Shown: positions 36,240 to 46,098, numbered from the stretch's first letter. The stretch is DNA of 64,000 nt from Microbacterium esteraromaticum (GCF_028747645.1 NZ_CP118100.1:930001-994000); one strand, 5' to 3'. Program-made: numbers and translations. The notes: generated by a model from the sequence alone, not told the origin.

Positions 36240-36902
36240 ATGGCCGAATCCACACCGCAGAACTGGCACGACGTCGACCACTACCTCGCCGAGACGCTCG
36301 TCGGGCACGATCCCGCGCTCGAGGCGGCGCTCGCTGCACAGCGGGACGCGGGGATGCCCGAGATCGAGGTCGCGCCCGTGGCCGGCAAACTCCTTAACCT
36401 CCTGGTGCGCATCAGCGGCGCCGAACGGGTGCTCGAGATCGGAACGCTCGGCGGCTACTCGACCATCTGGATGGCGCGCGCCGTGGGTGAGCGCGGGAGG
36501 GTGACGACGATCGAGGCCGAGAGCGGCAACGCCGCCGTGGCACGAGCGAGCATCGACGCGGCCGGGGTCGGTGACCGCGTCGACATCCGCATCGGACGCG
36601 CCGCCGACGTGCTGCCGACGCTCGTCGGCGGCTTCGACCTGGTGTTCATCGACGCTGACAAGGAATCGAACACCATCTATCTCGACTGGGCCGCGAAGCT
36701 CGGGCATCCGGGCACCGTCGTGGTCGTCGACAACATCGGACGCAACGGCGATGTCGCCGACGCGTCGAGCACCGATCCGATGGTGGTGGGTACGCGCGCG
36801 GGACTGCGGATGCTGGCAGATGACCCACGCTTCGATGCCACCGCCCTGCAGACTGTCGGTCTGAAGGGATGGGACGGGGTCGCGCTCGCCGTCGTGGTCT
36901 GA
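36240..36902 (+). CDS. SAM-dependent O-methyltransferase (caffeoyl-CoA/catechol type)
   Basis: The 220-residue protein has the SAM motif RVLEIGTLGGYSTIWMARA, a metal-binding FIDADKE and VVVDNIGRNG. It is of the metal-dependent O-methyltransferase family 3. The methyl acceptor is unknown. ATG 36240 is chosen over the open frame at 36138, because upstream codons lie in the repeat. It appears to be a single gene. Confidence 0.87.
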   Translation: MAESTPQNWHDVDHYLAETLVGHDPALEAALAAQRDAGMPEIEVAPVAGKLLNLLVRISGAERVLEIGTLGGYSTIWMARAVGERGRVTTIEAESGNAAVARASIDAAGVGDRVDIRIGRAADVLPTLVGGFDLVFIDADKESNTIYLDWAAKLGHPGTVVVVDNIGRNGDVADASSTDPMVVGTRAGLRMLADDPRFDATALQTVGLKGWDGVALAVVV

Positions 36903-36948
36903 GCGAGGCGGCCGGGACGCTCACGACGCGGGAACGGCTGCCAGGGGA

Positions 36949-36992
36949 GTCACCCGGCAGTTCACCCGAGCGTGCATTCGTGTTCAGGTCGC
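36949..36992 (+). promoter_or_regulatory. PHO-box-like direct repeats and -10 of the phosphatase gene
   Basis: TCACCCGG (36950) and GTTCACCCGAG (36960-36970) are followed by a degenerate unit and GTTCAGG (36982), spaced by roughly 11-12 bases. GTTCACCYG direct repeats are the PhoP binding pattern in actinobacteria. TAGCAT at 36998-37003 fits a -10 box, so the repeats cover the -35 region. The downstream gene is a phosphatase. Confidence 0.5.
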
Positions 36993-37075
36993 GTCCCTAG
37001 CATCCGAGATCTACCCCCTGCGCCGCGCGATCCGCGCCACGATCGCGCGCGCCGAAACGGAAGGATCTCCACCCC

Positions 37076-39442
37076 ATGAACCGACGCCGCTCGCGTACCT
37101 CCACGGTCGCTCTGGGCGCCTTGCTCTGCGCCACACTCGCAGTGCCGCTCGCCTCGGCTGCCCACGCCGTCGAGGATCCGACGACCGACCCGGTGGGCGA
37201 TCTCGCGCTGCTGAGCGATCCGTTCCTGCAACTCCCCACCGCCGACGGCGTACGAGTGGTCTGGACCACCGAGTATGCAGGTGACGGGAACGTCGTGCTC
37301 GTCGGGGACGGCGTGTCGTCGCTGACCGTGGAGCAGGCACGCGCCGCGGCCGCCGGGGCGACCTTCTCCGGCGTCACGGCCTACGCGGCGGAATCGTCCC
37401 GCTTCTCGCGACTTGCCGAGGACGCCTCCTCGCGTCTGCCGCAAGACCTCCTGCCCTCTGCCGAGGACGGCATCGCAGCACGCGAGGTGTGGCGTCACGA
37501 AGCCGCCGTCGCAGGGCTCGCCGCCGGTGAACGCGTCGACTACCGCGTCGTCTCGACCGACGGCGACGGAACCGTCGTCTCAGGCACCTTCTCGCTCGCG
37601 CCATCGCCGCAGGCCGGCGACGACCTGCGGGTGCTCATCACAAGCGACCACCAGGCGATGGCGAACACTCCCGCGAACCTGCAGATGGCGGCCGAGACGA
37701 TCGGCGACATCGACGCGGTGTTCCTCGCCGGCGACCTCGTCAACCACCCCGACCGCGCATCGGAGTGGTTCGACGACACCCGCGGGAGCGCCTTCTTCGC
37801 CGCACTCCAGGGCAACGGCGGACGCATCGACAACAATGGCGTGCAGCAGTACTCCGGTGGCGAGATCGTACAGAACGCCGTGCTGTTCCCCGCGGTCGGC
37901 AACCACGAGGTGCAGGGCCGGGTAGACGGCAAGACCAAGATCGGGGCCTCGTTCGGCGCGCCGGTGCCGGTGGAGATCGCCGAGGCCGAGTACGAGAAGG
38001 TCGCCGCGGACGTGAATCCCACCGCCGACCCCGACGTGAAAGCGCAGTGGATCGAGAACAACTCGTTCAGCACGACCAGCTACGAGGAGATGTTCACGCT
38101 TCCCGATGACTCACCCGGCGGCGAGACTTACTACGCGGTGACCTTCGGTGACATCCGGCTCGTCTCGCTGTACTCGACGCGCATCTGGCGGGGCACCGCC
38201 GCGCAGGCCGACGCGCAGGAGCGCACCTCGACCAGCCGCTATCAGGAGGCGGCGGCGAACCTCGACGCGCCCCTGGAGCAGGGCTACGGCGAGTTCGTGT
38301 TCGAGTCGCTCGAAGAGGGCAGCGAGCAGTACGAATGGCTCGAGGCGGAACTCGCGAGTGACGACTTCCAAGACGCGCGCTTTCGGGTCGTCATGCTGCA
38401 CGAGGGGCCGCAGGGGCTCGGTGACAACGTCATGCCGCACTTCGCCGAACCGACGCGCATCGAAGAGACGAACGCCGAGGGCGAGGTCGTCGGCGTGCGC
38501 TACGAGTACGAACCCGACAACAACATGCTGCTGAACGACCTGACGCCTCTGCTCGAGTCCGCCGGCGTCGATCTCGTGCACAACGGTCACTCCCACCTGT
38601 GGAACCGTTTCGTCTCCGAGAACGGAGTCAACTACCTCGAGACCAGCAATACCGGTAACTCCTACGGCGCGTATCACGAGCTGAGTGGTCGCAGCCGGCC
38701 CCTGCCGCCGGAGCCCTGGGATGCCTCGAACTACCTGTCGCAGGGCAACCCGGGCGGCCTTGAGGCCGTGGTGCCCAACGTCGCGCCGTTCCGCACGGAA
38801 ACCGGAGACCCCCAGCCGTTCGTGCAGTCCAACGATCTGGCGGTGTTCGCGATGCTCGACACGGCCGCGAACGAGGTCGTCTCGTACGCGTACGACGTGC
38901 GCACCCCGGAGACCTCACCGTGGGTCATCGACCGGTTCGCGCTGGGTCGTGAGGCGGGGGAGCCGGTCGACCCGGAGCCCACGCCTGAGCCGACCGACCC
39001 GACCGACCCGACAGAGCCTGGCGATGGCGGAGAGCTCGCGGTCACCACGTCGGTGTTGTCGGTCGCTGCCGGTGGCGAGGTGACGATCTCGGCATCCGGC
39101 CTGGCCGCGGGCGAGGCGGCGACCATCGAGTTGCACTCCGATCCGGTCGTTCTGGCCACGGCGGTGGCAGATGCCTCGGGCGAACTCTCCGCAACGGTCA
39201 CGATTCCCGCGACGACCGAGCCGGGGACGCACGAGATCGTCCTCGTCGCCGCGTCGGGTGAGAGCGCAGGCGTCGAGATCGTGGTGGTCGCGGCCGACGT
39301 CGCGTCGCCCGGCGAGAGCGGTGACCTGGCTGCGACGGGCTCGTCCCTCCCGGTCGGGCTCCTGCTCGGGGGTGGCGTCCTGCTCGCCGTCGGCGGCGCG
39401 GTGACGTTCTTCGCCCTCCGTCGACGCGGCCGGACCGGCTGA
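37076..39442 (+). CDS. Secreted, wall-anchored purple acid phosphatase-like metallophosphoesterase
   Basis: The 788-residue protein has a signal peptide (residues about 1-33), an N-terminal Ig/fibronectin-like domain and a calcineurin-like phosphatase core. Metal motifs are SDHQ, AGDLVNHPD near 218, GNHE near 275 and NGHSHLW near 502. An acidic Pro/Thr linker (PEPTDPTDPTEPG) and an Ig-like domain (about 660-745) follow. It ends with LAATG at 751-755, a hydrophobic helix and RRRGRTG, a class E (LAXTG) sortase signal. It probably releases phosphate from organic esters at the surface. Confidence 0.88.
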   Translation: MNRRRSRTSTVALGALLCATLAVPLASAAHAVEDPTTDPVGDLALLSDPFLQLPTADGVRVVWTTEYAGDGNVVLVGDGVSSLTVEQARAAAAGATFSGVTAYAAESSRFSRLAEDASSRLPQDLLPSAEDGIAAREVWRHEAAVAGLAAGERVDYRVVSTDGDGTVVSGTFSLAPSPQAGDDLRVLITSDHQAMANTPANLQMAAETIGDIDAVFLAGDLVNHPDRASEWFDDTRGSAFFAALQGNGGRIDNNGVQQYSGGEIVQNAVLFPAVGNHEVQGRVDGKTKIGASFGAPVPVEIAEAEYEKVAADVNPTADPDVKAQWIENNSFSTTSYEEMFTLPDDSPGGETYYAVTFGDIRLVSLYSTRIWRGTAAQADAQERTSTSRYQEAAANLDAPLEQGYGEFVFESLEEGSEQYEWLEAELASDDFQDARFRVVMLHEGPQGLGDNVMPHFAEPTRIEETNAEGEVVGVRYEYEPDNNMLLNDLTPLLESAGVDLVHNGHSHLWNRFVSENGVNYLETSNTGNSYGAYHELSGRSRPLPPEPWDASNYLSQGNPGGLEAVVPNVAPFRTETGDPQPFVQSNDLAVFAMLDTAANEVVSYAYDVRTPETSPWVIDRFALGREAGEPVDPEPTPEPTDPTDPTEPGDGGELAVTTSVLSVAAGGEVTISASGLAAGEAATIELHSDPVVLATAVADASGELSATVTIPATTEPGTHEIVLVAASGESAGVEIVVVAADVASPGESGDLAATGSSLPVGLLLGGGVLLAVGGAVTFFALRRRGRTG

Positions 39443-39477
39443 CCTTCTCTGCCGCAGACGCACGCGGCGATGATTGA

Positions 39478-39520
39478 CGAATGACCATGTGGCTAATACC
39501 ATTAGCCACATGGTCATTCG
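39478..39520. promoter_or_regulatory. Perfect 43-bp palindrome over the DUF4260-tetR promoter and start codon
   Basis: Arms 39478-39497 (CGAATGACCATGTGGCTAAT) and 39501-39520 are perfectly complementary over 20 bp with a 3-base centre. A -35 TTGACG (39474-39479) and a -10 TACCAT (39497-39502, 17-base spacer) put transcription start at about ATG 39510, which is inside the right arm. It is the likely operator of the TetR regulator encoded second in this operon. Confidence 0.8.
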
Positions 39521-39929
39521 CATCCTCTGGGGAATTCTCGCCGCCGCCGCGATCACGCTGTCCGTGATCTCATCGGTCGACTACGGCTGGATCGTCGGTG
39601 GTCCGGTGATCGTCTTCGCACTGCTGCCCGACGTCGCGCTCATCGGCGCCTTCGACCCGAACCGATCGGGGGCGCTGCGCCCTGACCGGGTGGTGGGGTA
39701 CAACATGCTGCACCTCGCGCGCTTTCCGGTGCTGCTCATCGCGGGTGGCTCATTGATCGCGCTTCCCGTGGTCGGAGGTGCGCCGGGGGGAGCCGTGGTC
39801 GTTGGCATGGGGCTCGCCTGGTTGGCGCACATCGCCGTCGACCGTGCCGTCGGCTACGGACTGCGAGACCGCGACGGGTACATTCGATCGGTCGCCGGCG
39901 CGCCGACGCCCGGCGCGTGTCAGGCATGA
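39510..39929 (+). CDS. DUF4260 family membrane protein
   Basis: The 139-residue protein has three or four hydrophobic helices. It shows the DUF4260 pattern: LPDVALIGAFDPNRSGALRP, a YNMLHLARFPVLL helix and the C-terminal GLAWLAHIAVDRAVGYGLRD. Function is unknown. An in-frame TTG (39474) is part of the -35 box, so ATG 39510 on a leaderless mRNA is preferred. The stop overlaps the tetR start by 4 bases, so the regulator and this protein are co-expressed. Confidence 0.87.
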   Translation: MVIRILWGILAAAAITLSVISSVDYGWIVGGPVIVFALLPDVALIGAFDPNRSGALRPDRVVGYNMLHLARFPVLLIAGGSLIALPVVGGAPGGAVVVGMGLAWLAHIAVDRAVGYGLRDRDGYIRSVAGAPTPGACQA

Positions 39930-40450
39930 GCGCTCGCCGCGAGCAGATCCTCGATGTCGCCGAACGGGTGCTCGAAGACGTCGGGGCGGACCGCTTCGGA
40001 ATCGGTGAGCTCGCCCGTGCGCTCGATATCAAGCCGCCGAGCCTGTACAAGCACTTCCGAGGCCTTGACGCCATCGTGCACGCGCTCATCTCTCGCGGTT
40101 TCATGCGGCTCGGCGTTGCACTGGAGGGCGCTGACGGGCTGGCGGGATTCGCCGAGGTGTACCGTGCCCAGGCGCTCGCGGCACCGCAACTGTACTGTCT
40201 GATGACCCAGCATCCGCTCGACCGCACCCAGCTCGAACCCGGCGCGGAGGAGCGGGCGATGCGCGCACTGCTCGAACTGTTCGGTGAGAGCGTGGAGGAT
40301 CACCCGCGGGCACGGGCCGCATGGGCGTTCGCGCACGGTCTGGTCGCGCTCGAGATCGCCCAGCGCTTTCCGCCCGGCGCGGATCCCGGGCCGTCCTGGG
40401 CGGTTCTGGTGTCATCGCTGGCGCCGCGTCATGCGTCCCCGGCGGGCTGA
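39926..40450 (+). CDS. TetR/AcrR family regulator
   Basis: The 174-residue protein has an N-terminal TetR helix-turn-helix (REQILDVAERVLEDVG, then FGIGELARALDIKPPSLYKHF) and a C-terminal ligand-binding region of the WHG type (about residues 85-165). It probably binds the 43-bp palindrome at its operon promoter. The ligand is unknown. ATG 39926 overlaps the DUF4260 stop; an earlier ATG at 39917 is less likely. Confidence 0.9.
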   Translation: MSARREQILDVAERVLEDVGADRFGIGELARALDIKPPSLYKHFRGLDAIVHALISRGFMRLGVALEGADGLAGFAEVYRAQALAAPQLYCLMTQHPLDRTQLEPGAEERAMRALLELFGESVEDHPRARAAWAFAHGLVALEIAQRFPPGADPGPSWAVLVSSLAPRHASPAG

Positions 40451-40464
40451 GCACCCCGGGTTAG

Positions 40465-41805
<1,341 letters not shown>

Positions 41806-41867
41806 GCCAAGACACGCGGACGCTGAACGGCTGATACCGCACTGAGACGCTACGAAGGAGGGGGAGC

Positions 41868-42437
41868 ATGGCACGACGACCAGCTCCCCCTTCATCGTCT
41901 CCGCACAGCGACGAGCCGCGCCCGCAGCACGCACCGCGCACCTCGGCATCCGCCCCGTCGGGCCGCAGAACGCGAACGCGCACCCGCCTCGCCGACCGCG
42001 CCGTCGATGTGCGGGAGTGGGCCAGTGGCATCCGCCTCTCGGCCTTCGCAGCGATCATGCTCTCGCTGGTAGTCTTGGGCACCTGGGTGCTCGTGCCGAC
42101 CATCGGCACGTACCTGGACCAGCGCCAGAAGATCGCCGCCCTCGAGCACTCGGTGCAGCTGACCGAGGAGCAGATCGCCGAGCTCGAGCGCGAGCAGGCG
42201 CGCTGGGATGATCCGGTGTACATCACCACTCAGGCGCGTGAACGGCTCTACTACGTCAGGCCCGGTCAGGTGCCCTACCTCGTCGACTTCGACCTCGATC
42301 CCGCTGACCTGCCGCCCGCGCAGCAGGAAGTCAGCGAAGAACTGCAGCAGCGCGGAGCGGACTGGATGCCCCACTTGCTGCGCAGCATGACCGCTGCCGG
42401 GCTGGCACAGACCGCCGTCGGCACCCCCGCGCGCTGA
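41868..42437 (+). CDS. FtsB/DivIC-family septum formation initiator protein
   Basis: The 189-residue protein has a basic, disordered N-terminus (about 1-50) and one transmembrane helix (about 58-80). A coiled coil follows (DQRQKIAALEHSVQLTEEQI), then the FtsB-like block ITTQARERLYYVRPGQ. It belongs to the FtsB-FtsL-FtsQ divisome subcomplex family. Position after eno is conserved in actinobacteria. ATG follows GAAGGAGGG. Confidence 0.88.
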   Translation: MARRPAPPSSSPHSDEPRPQHAPRTSASAPSGRRTRTRTRLADRAVDVREWASGIRLSAFAAIMLSLVVLGTWVLVPTIGTYLDQRQKIAALEHSVQLTEEQIAELEREQARWDDPVYITTQARERLYYVRPGQVPYLVDFDLDPADLPPAQQEVSEELQQRGADWMPHLLRSMTAAGLAQTAVGTPAR

Positions 42438-42521
42438 CCCGTGAAGCCGCCGGAGGCGGACACCGGTGGAACACCGTCCGCGCTGAGTCGTCACACAGGC
42501 GCTCTCCCGTACTCTGGAGTA

Positions 42522-43085
42522 GTGACGAGACCGCCGTTTGAGCCACCGACCGCCGCCGAGATCGCCGTGGTCTCCGATCAGTTGGGGCGCCCCGCGCGCG
42601 GTGTCGTCGGTATCGCCGCCCGCTGCGTGTGCGGAAACCCGACCGTCGTCGCGACGGCGCCGCGCCTGCACGACGGAACGCCCTTCCCGACCTTCTACTA
42701 CCTGACCCACCCTGCGGCCACCGCAGCCATGTCGACGCTTGAGGCGACGCAGGTGATGCCCGAGCTGGCACAGATGCTCGATGAGGACGACGACGTAGCC
42801 GCCGGGTATCAGCGCGCACATGAGGCGTACCTGGCCGACCGCGCCCAGTTCGGCGAGGTCCCCGAGATCGACGGCATTTCGGCGGGTGGCATGCCGACCC
42901 GTGTGAAGTGCCTGCACGCGCTCGCGGGCCACGCCCTTGCGGCCGGCCCCGGTCTCAATCCGATCGGTGACGAAGCGCTGGCGCGATCGAGTTGGTCGCC
43001 CGAGCGGTGCGCATGCGCCGCGCCGGGCGCGGCTCTGCGCGATGCGGGTGACACTCCGGCATCCGAAGGGGACGCCTCGGAATGA
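42522..43085 (+). CDS. DUF501 family protein
   Basis: The 187-residue protein shows the DUF501 pattern: VSDQLGRPARGVVGIAARC, FPTFYYLTHP, AYLADRAQFGEVPEIDGISAGG and PTRVKCLHALAGHALAAGPG with Cys and His residues. It ends in a Cys-containing tail. Function is unknown. GTG 42522 is six bases after TACTCT (42510-42515), so it is leaderless; the upstream open frame is not used. The stop overlaps the next start. Confidence 0.88.
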   Translation: MTRPPFEPPTAAEIAVVSDQLGRPARGVVGIAARCVCGNPTVVATAPRLHDGTPFPTFYYLTHPAATAAMSTLEATQVMPELAQMLDEDDDVAAGYQRAHEAYLADRAQFGEVPEIDGISAGGMPTRVKCLHALAGHALAAGPGLNPIGDEALARSSWSPERCACAAPGAALRDAGDTPASEGDASE

Positions 43086-44434
43086 CGAGACGGCGGATGC
43101 TGTCGGGCATCGCCGCCATCGCGGTGATGACGAGCTCCGTGATCCTCGGCGCGGTGCCGGGGGAGCCGGCCGCCGCACAGGTGCACGACGCCGAGACCGA
43201 AGAGACTCCGGCACCGCTGCCGATTCCCGACGACCCGTCGGATCCGGTGCGCGCCACCGAGTATTGGCTCGATGGTGCGAAGATCCGCGATGCGTGGCAG
43301 GTCACGCGCGGCGAAGGTGTCACCATCGCGGTACTCGACACCGGTATCGGAGAGGCCGCGGGGATCTTCGGCGACGCTGTCATCGGCGGTACGGATGTGT
43401 CCGGGGCCGGTACCAACGACGGACGCACACCGGTCGGTGTGGTCAACCGGGCCCACGGCACGCTGGTCGGCTCGATCGCGGCGGCACCGGGCAACGTCGA
43501 CGGTACGGGATTGATCGGTGTTGCGCCGCGCGCCGATCTGCTGTCGGTGTCTCTCGGGTTTCCCGGCACATCGGCCACGGTGCCGTTCAGCGACCAGGTG
43601 GCCGAAGGCATCAAGTGGGCGGTCGACAACGGCGCCGATGTCATCAACCTGTCGTTCACCACGAACACTCTCGACTGGGACAAGAGCTGGGATGAGGCCT
43701 TCCTCTACGCCTACGAGCACGACGTCGTCGTGGTCGCCGCAGCGGGCAACCGTGACAGCGGCACGACCATTATCGGTGCCCCGGCGACGATCCCCGGTGT
43801 GCTCACCGTCGGCGGCGTCGACCAGACCGGTGTGGCCAGCCAGGGGGCATCCACGCAGGGCATCACCATCGGTGTGATGGCGCCGAGCGAGTCGCTCATC
43901 GGCTACACGGCGGACGGCGAGATCGTCGGGTGGAACGGCACCAGCGGTGCCGCGCCGATCGTGGCCGGCGCCGTCGCGCTGGTGCGCGCGGCGCACCCTG
44001 ACCTGGATGCCGCCAACGTCATCAACCGGATCGTCAAGACTGCCGTTCCCGTGCCCGAAATGCAGCGCACCCCCGACCCGCTGTACGGGTACGGGCTGCT
44101 CGACGTGCACGCCGCGGTGACCGCGTCGGTGCCGCGCGTGGAGAGCAACCCAATGGGAGACCTGCAGGAGTGGGTTCGGGTGTACCGACGAGCGGACGCC
44201 CCGGATCGGCCGGATCCGCAGGACACGACCGAACCGGTGACCATCCCGCCGTTGCCGCCGCCGGAGCCGCCCACCGAGGCGGGCACCCCGTTGCTGCCGA
44301 CAGCGGAGTCACTGCGATACGGTACCCTGCCGCTTCTGGCGCTCACGGTGCCTGGTATCCTGATAGCGCTTGGCGTCACCGCAGCTGCCCGGCGCATCCG
44401 AACGGAGCGCGGTCGACGCGTTCCCACCCCCTGA
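43082..44434 (+). CDS. S8 family serine peptidase, mycosin-like and membrane-anchored
   Basis: The 450-residue protein has a signal peptide (residues about 1-36) and a subtilase domain. The catalytic Asp is in IAVLDTGIG (near 84), His in AHGTLVG (near 125), Asn in AAAGNRD and Ser in GTSGAAPIVAG (near 287). A Pro-rich stretch, a C-terminal helix (LPLLALTVPGILIALG) and a basic tail anchor it to the membrane, as in mycosins. No type VII secretion genes are nearby. It overlaps the DUF501 gene by 4 bases. Confidence 0.88.
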   Translation: MTRRRMLSGIAAIAVMTSSVILGAVPGEPAAAQVHDAETEETPAPLPIPDDPSDPVRATEYWLDGAKIRDAWQVTRGEGVTIAVLDTGIGEAAGIFGDAVIGGTDVSGAGTNDGRTPVGVVNRAHGTLVGSIAAAPGNVDGTGLIGVAPRADLLSVSLGFPGTSATVPFSDQVAEGIKWAVDNGADVINLSFTTNTLDWDKSWDEAFLYAYEHDVVVVAAAGNRDSGTTIIGAPATIPGVLTVGGVDQTGVASQGASTQGITIGVMAPSESLIGYTADGEIVGWNGTSGAAPIVAGAVALVRAAHPDLDAANVINRIVKTAVPVPEMQRTPDPLYGYGLLDVHAAVTASVPRVESNPMGDLQEWVRVYRRADAPDRPDPQDTTEPVTIPPLPPPEPPTEAGTPLLPTAESLRYGTLPLLALTVPGILIALGVTAAARRIRTERGRRVPTP

Positions 44435-44454
44435 CGACGAGGAGTTGTCCCCCT

Positions 44455-45897
44455 GTGCCTCAGAACAGCACTGCACCCCGCATTCTGATTGTCGGTGGAG
44501 GCTACGCAGGTTTCTACACCGCATGGAAGCTTGAGAAGCACCTTCGCAAGGGTGAAGCTGATGTGACGATGGTCGACCCGCTGCCGTACATGACGTACCA
44601 GCCGTTCCTGCCCGAGGTCGCCGCCGGTTCGATTGAGGCGCGCCACGCTGTCGTCGCGCACCGTCGCCACCTCAAGCGCACCAATGTGATCACCGCGAAG
44701 GTCACCGGCATCGACCACGCGAACAAGGTCGCCACGATCACGCCGCCGGTCGGCGAGCCGTACGAGTTCGCGTACGACCAGATCGTCGTCACCGCCGGTG
44801 CCGTCTCGCGTACGTTCCCGATCCCGGGCATCGCCGACAACGCCATCGGGCTCAAGACCATCGAAGAGGCCGTCGCTGTCCGTGACCGCCTGCTGTCGAA
44901 CTTCGACAAGGCGGCCTCGGTGCCGGCCGGTCCCGAGCGCGACCGTCTGCTGACCGTTGTCGTCGTTGGTGGTGGCTTCGCGGGTATCGAGGCATTTGCC
45001 GAGCTGCGCTCGCTCGCCTCGTCGCTGATCGCGAAGTACCCGCAGCTGTCGTTCGAAGACACCCACTTCCACCTCATCGAGGCGATGGGGCGGATCATGC
45101 CCGAGGTCTCGCTGAAGACCAGCGAGTGGGTGCTGAAGGACCTCGCCAAGCGCGGCGCGAACGTGCACCTCGACACTCAGGTCACCGGCGCTGTCGACGG
45201 CAACGTCGAGCTCTCGACCGGCCAGGTCATCCCGACCGACCTGATCGTCTGGACGGCCGGCGTGATGGCCAACCCCACTGTCGTTCGTGGTGGCGACCTG
45301 CCCGTCGAAGAGCGCGGCCGTATCCAGACCCGTGCAGACCTGCGCGTCGGAACCGCCGAGGAGCCCGTCGAGGGCGCCTGGGCCGCCGGTGACGTTTCGG
45401 CTGTGCCGGACCTCTCGGGTGGCGGGGTCGGCGGCTACTGCGTGCCGAACGCCCAGCACGCCGTGCGTCAGGCGAAGGTGCTCGCGAAGAACCTGGTGGC
45501 CGTGTTGCGCGGCGAAGGTACCCGCGAGTACTTCCACAAGAACCTCGGCGCCGTGGCCGGTCTCGGCCTGTACAACGGTGTCTTCCAGTCGGGCAAGATC
45601 GCTCTGAAGGGCTTCGTCGCCTGGCTCGCGCACCGCGGATACCACGGACTGGCGATGCCGTCGTGGGAGCGCAAGTGGCGCGTGCTGTGGGGCTGGTGGA
45701 ACAACCTGTGGCTCGGCCGCGACATCGTCAACCTCGAAGCCGTGCAGCAGCCGCGCGCGGTGTTCGAGGAGTTCGCGGCGCGCCCGCGCCCGGCGGCCGC
45801 TGCGGCACCTGTCAAGGACGCTGCCGTGAAGGACGCACCCGCAAAGGACGCTGAGAAGACGTCGGCTGAGAAGCAGAAGGTCGCGGCGGGAGCCTGA
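44455..45897 (+). CDS. ndh: Type II NADH dehydrogenase (NAD(P)/FAD-dependent oxidoreductase)
   Basis: The 480-residue protein has an FAD-binding ILIVGGGYAGFYTAWKLE, a second Rossmann motif VVVVGGGFAGIEAFAEL and a C-terminal GDVSAVPDL. The C-terminal membrane-binding part (about 375-440) is followed by an Ala/Lys-rich tail. It passes electrons from NADH to menaquinone without pumping protons, and so could feed cytochrome bd. GTG 44455 is the start. The open frame upstream overlaps the peptidase gene in another frame. Confidence 0.9.
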   Translation: MPQNSTAPRILIVGGGYAGFYTAWKLEKHLRKGEADVTMVDPLPYMTYQPFLPEVAAGSIEARHAVVAHRRHLKRTNVITAKVTGIDHANKVATITPPVGEPYEFAYDQIVVTAGAVSRTFPIPGIADNAIGLKTIEEAVAVRDRLLSNFDKAASVPAGPERDRLLTVVVVGGGFAGIEAFAELRSLASSLIAKYPQLSFEDTHFHLIEAMGRIMPEVSLKTSEWVLKDLAKRGANVHLDTQVTGAVDGNVELSTGQVIPTDLIVWTAGVMANPTVVRGGDLPVEERGRIQTRADLRVGTAEEPVEGAWAAGDVSAVPDLSGGGVGGYCVPNAQHAVRQAKVLAKNLVAVLRGEGTREYFHKNLGAVAGLGLYNGVFQSGKIALKGFVAWLAHRGYHGLAMPSWERKWRVLWGWWNNLWLGRDIVNLEAVQQPRAVFEEFAARPRPAAAAAPVKDAAVKDAPAKDAEKTSAEKQKVAAGA

Positions 45898-45917
45898 CCC
45901 TCTGACCGAACGCCTGC

Positions 45918-45950
45918 AGGGCCCGCGCGAGATGTCGCGCGGGCCCTTTG
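45918..45950 (+). terminator. Intrinsic terminator after ndh
   Basis: Perfect 13-bp arms AGGGCCCGCGCGA (45918-45930) and its complement (45935-45947) have a GATG loop and are followed by TTT. It lies 20 bases after the ndh stop. Confidence 0.85.
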
Positions 45951-45982
45951 CGTGTCTCGGGCCTGGGTAGGCTGAGACCTGC

Positions 45983-46055
45983 GCCCCTATAGCCCAACGG
46001 CAGAGGCAGGCGACTTAAAATCGCTTCAGTCTGGGTTCGAATCCCAGTGGGGGCA
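45983..46055 (+). tRNA. tRNA-Leu(UAA)-like with a short variable loop
   Basis: The 73-base gene folds as a cloverleaf: acceptor GCCCCTA/TGGGGGC (7 bp), D-arm with GG, anticodon stem GGCGA/TCGCT with loop CTTAAAA (anticodon UAA at 46016-46018), variable loop TCAGT (5 bases), T-arm CTGGG/CCCAG with TTCGAAT, and discriminator A. No CCA is encoded. UAA reads the leucine codon UUA, but bacterial leucine tRNAs normally have a long variable arm. The anticodon gives the identity; the body does not. Confidence 0.85.
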
Positions 46056-46082
46056 CGGAGTGACGTGTGGAGTGCGGGTGGG

Positions 46083-46098
46083 GCGGGTTCGAATCCCC
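46083..46098 (+). other. tRNA T-arm-like remnant
   Basis: GCGGGTTCGAATCCCC resembles a T-arm with TTCGAAT loop. It lies 27 bases after the tRNA, but only three stem pairs form and no other cloverleaf parts are found. It may be the relic of a duplicated tRNA end. Confidence 0.35.

Noticed and set aside
33834..36707. 957-residue open frame on the minus strand
   Set aside because: Antisense to the GntR, DUF1648, CPBP and O-methyltransferase genes, all of which have clear families.
39474..39509. TTG start for the DUF4260 gene
   Set aside because: The TTG is part of the -35 box; translation from it would need a transcript that starts upstream of the promoter.
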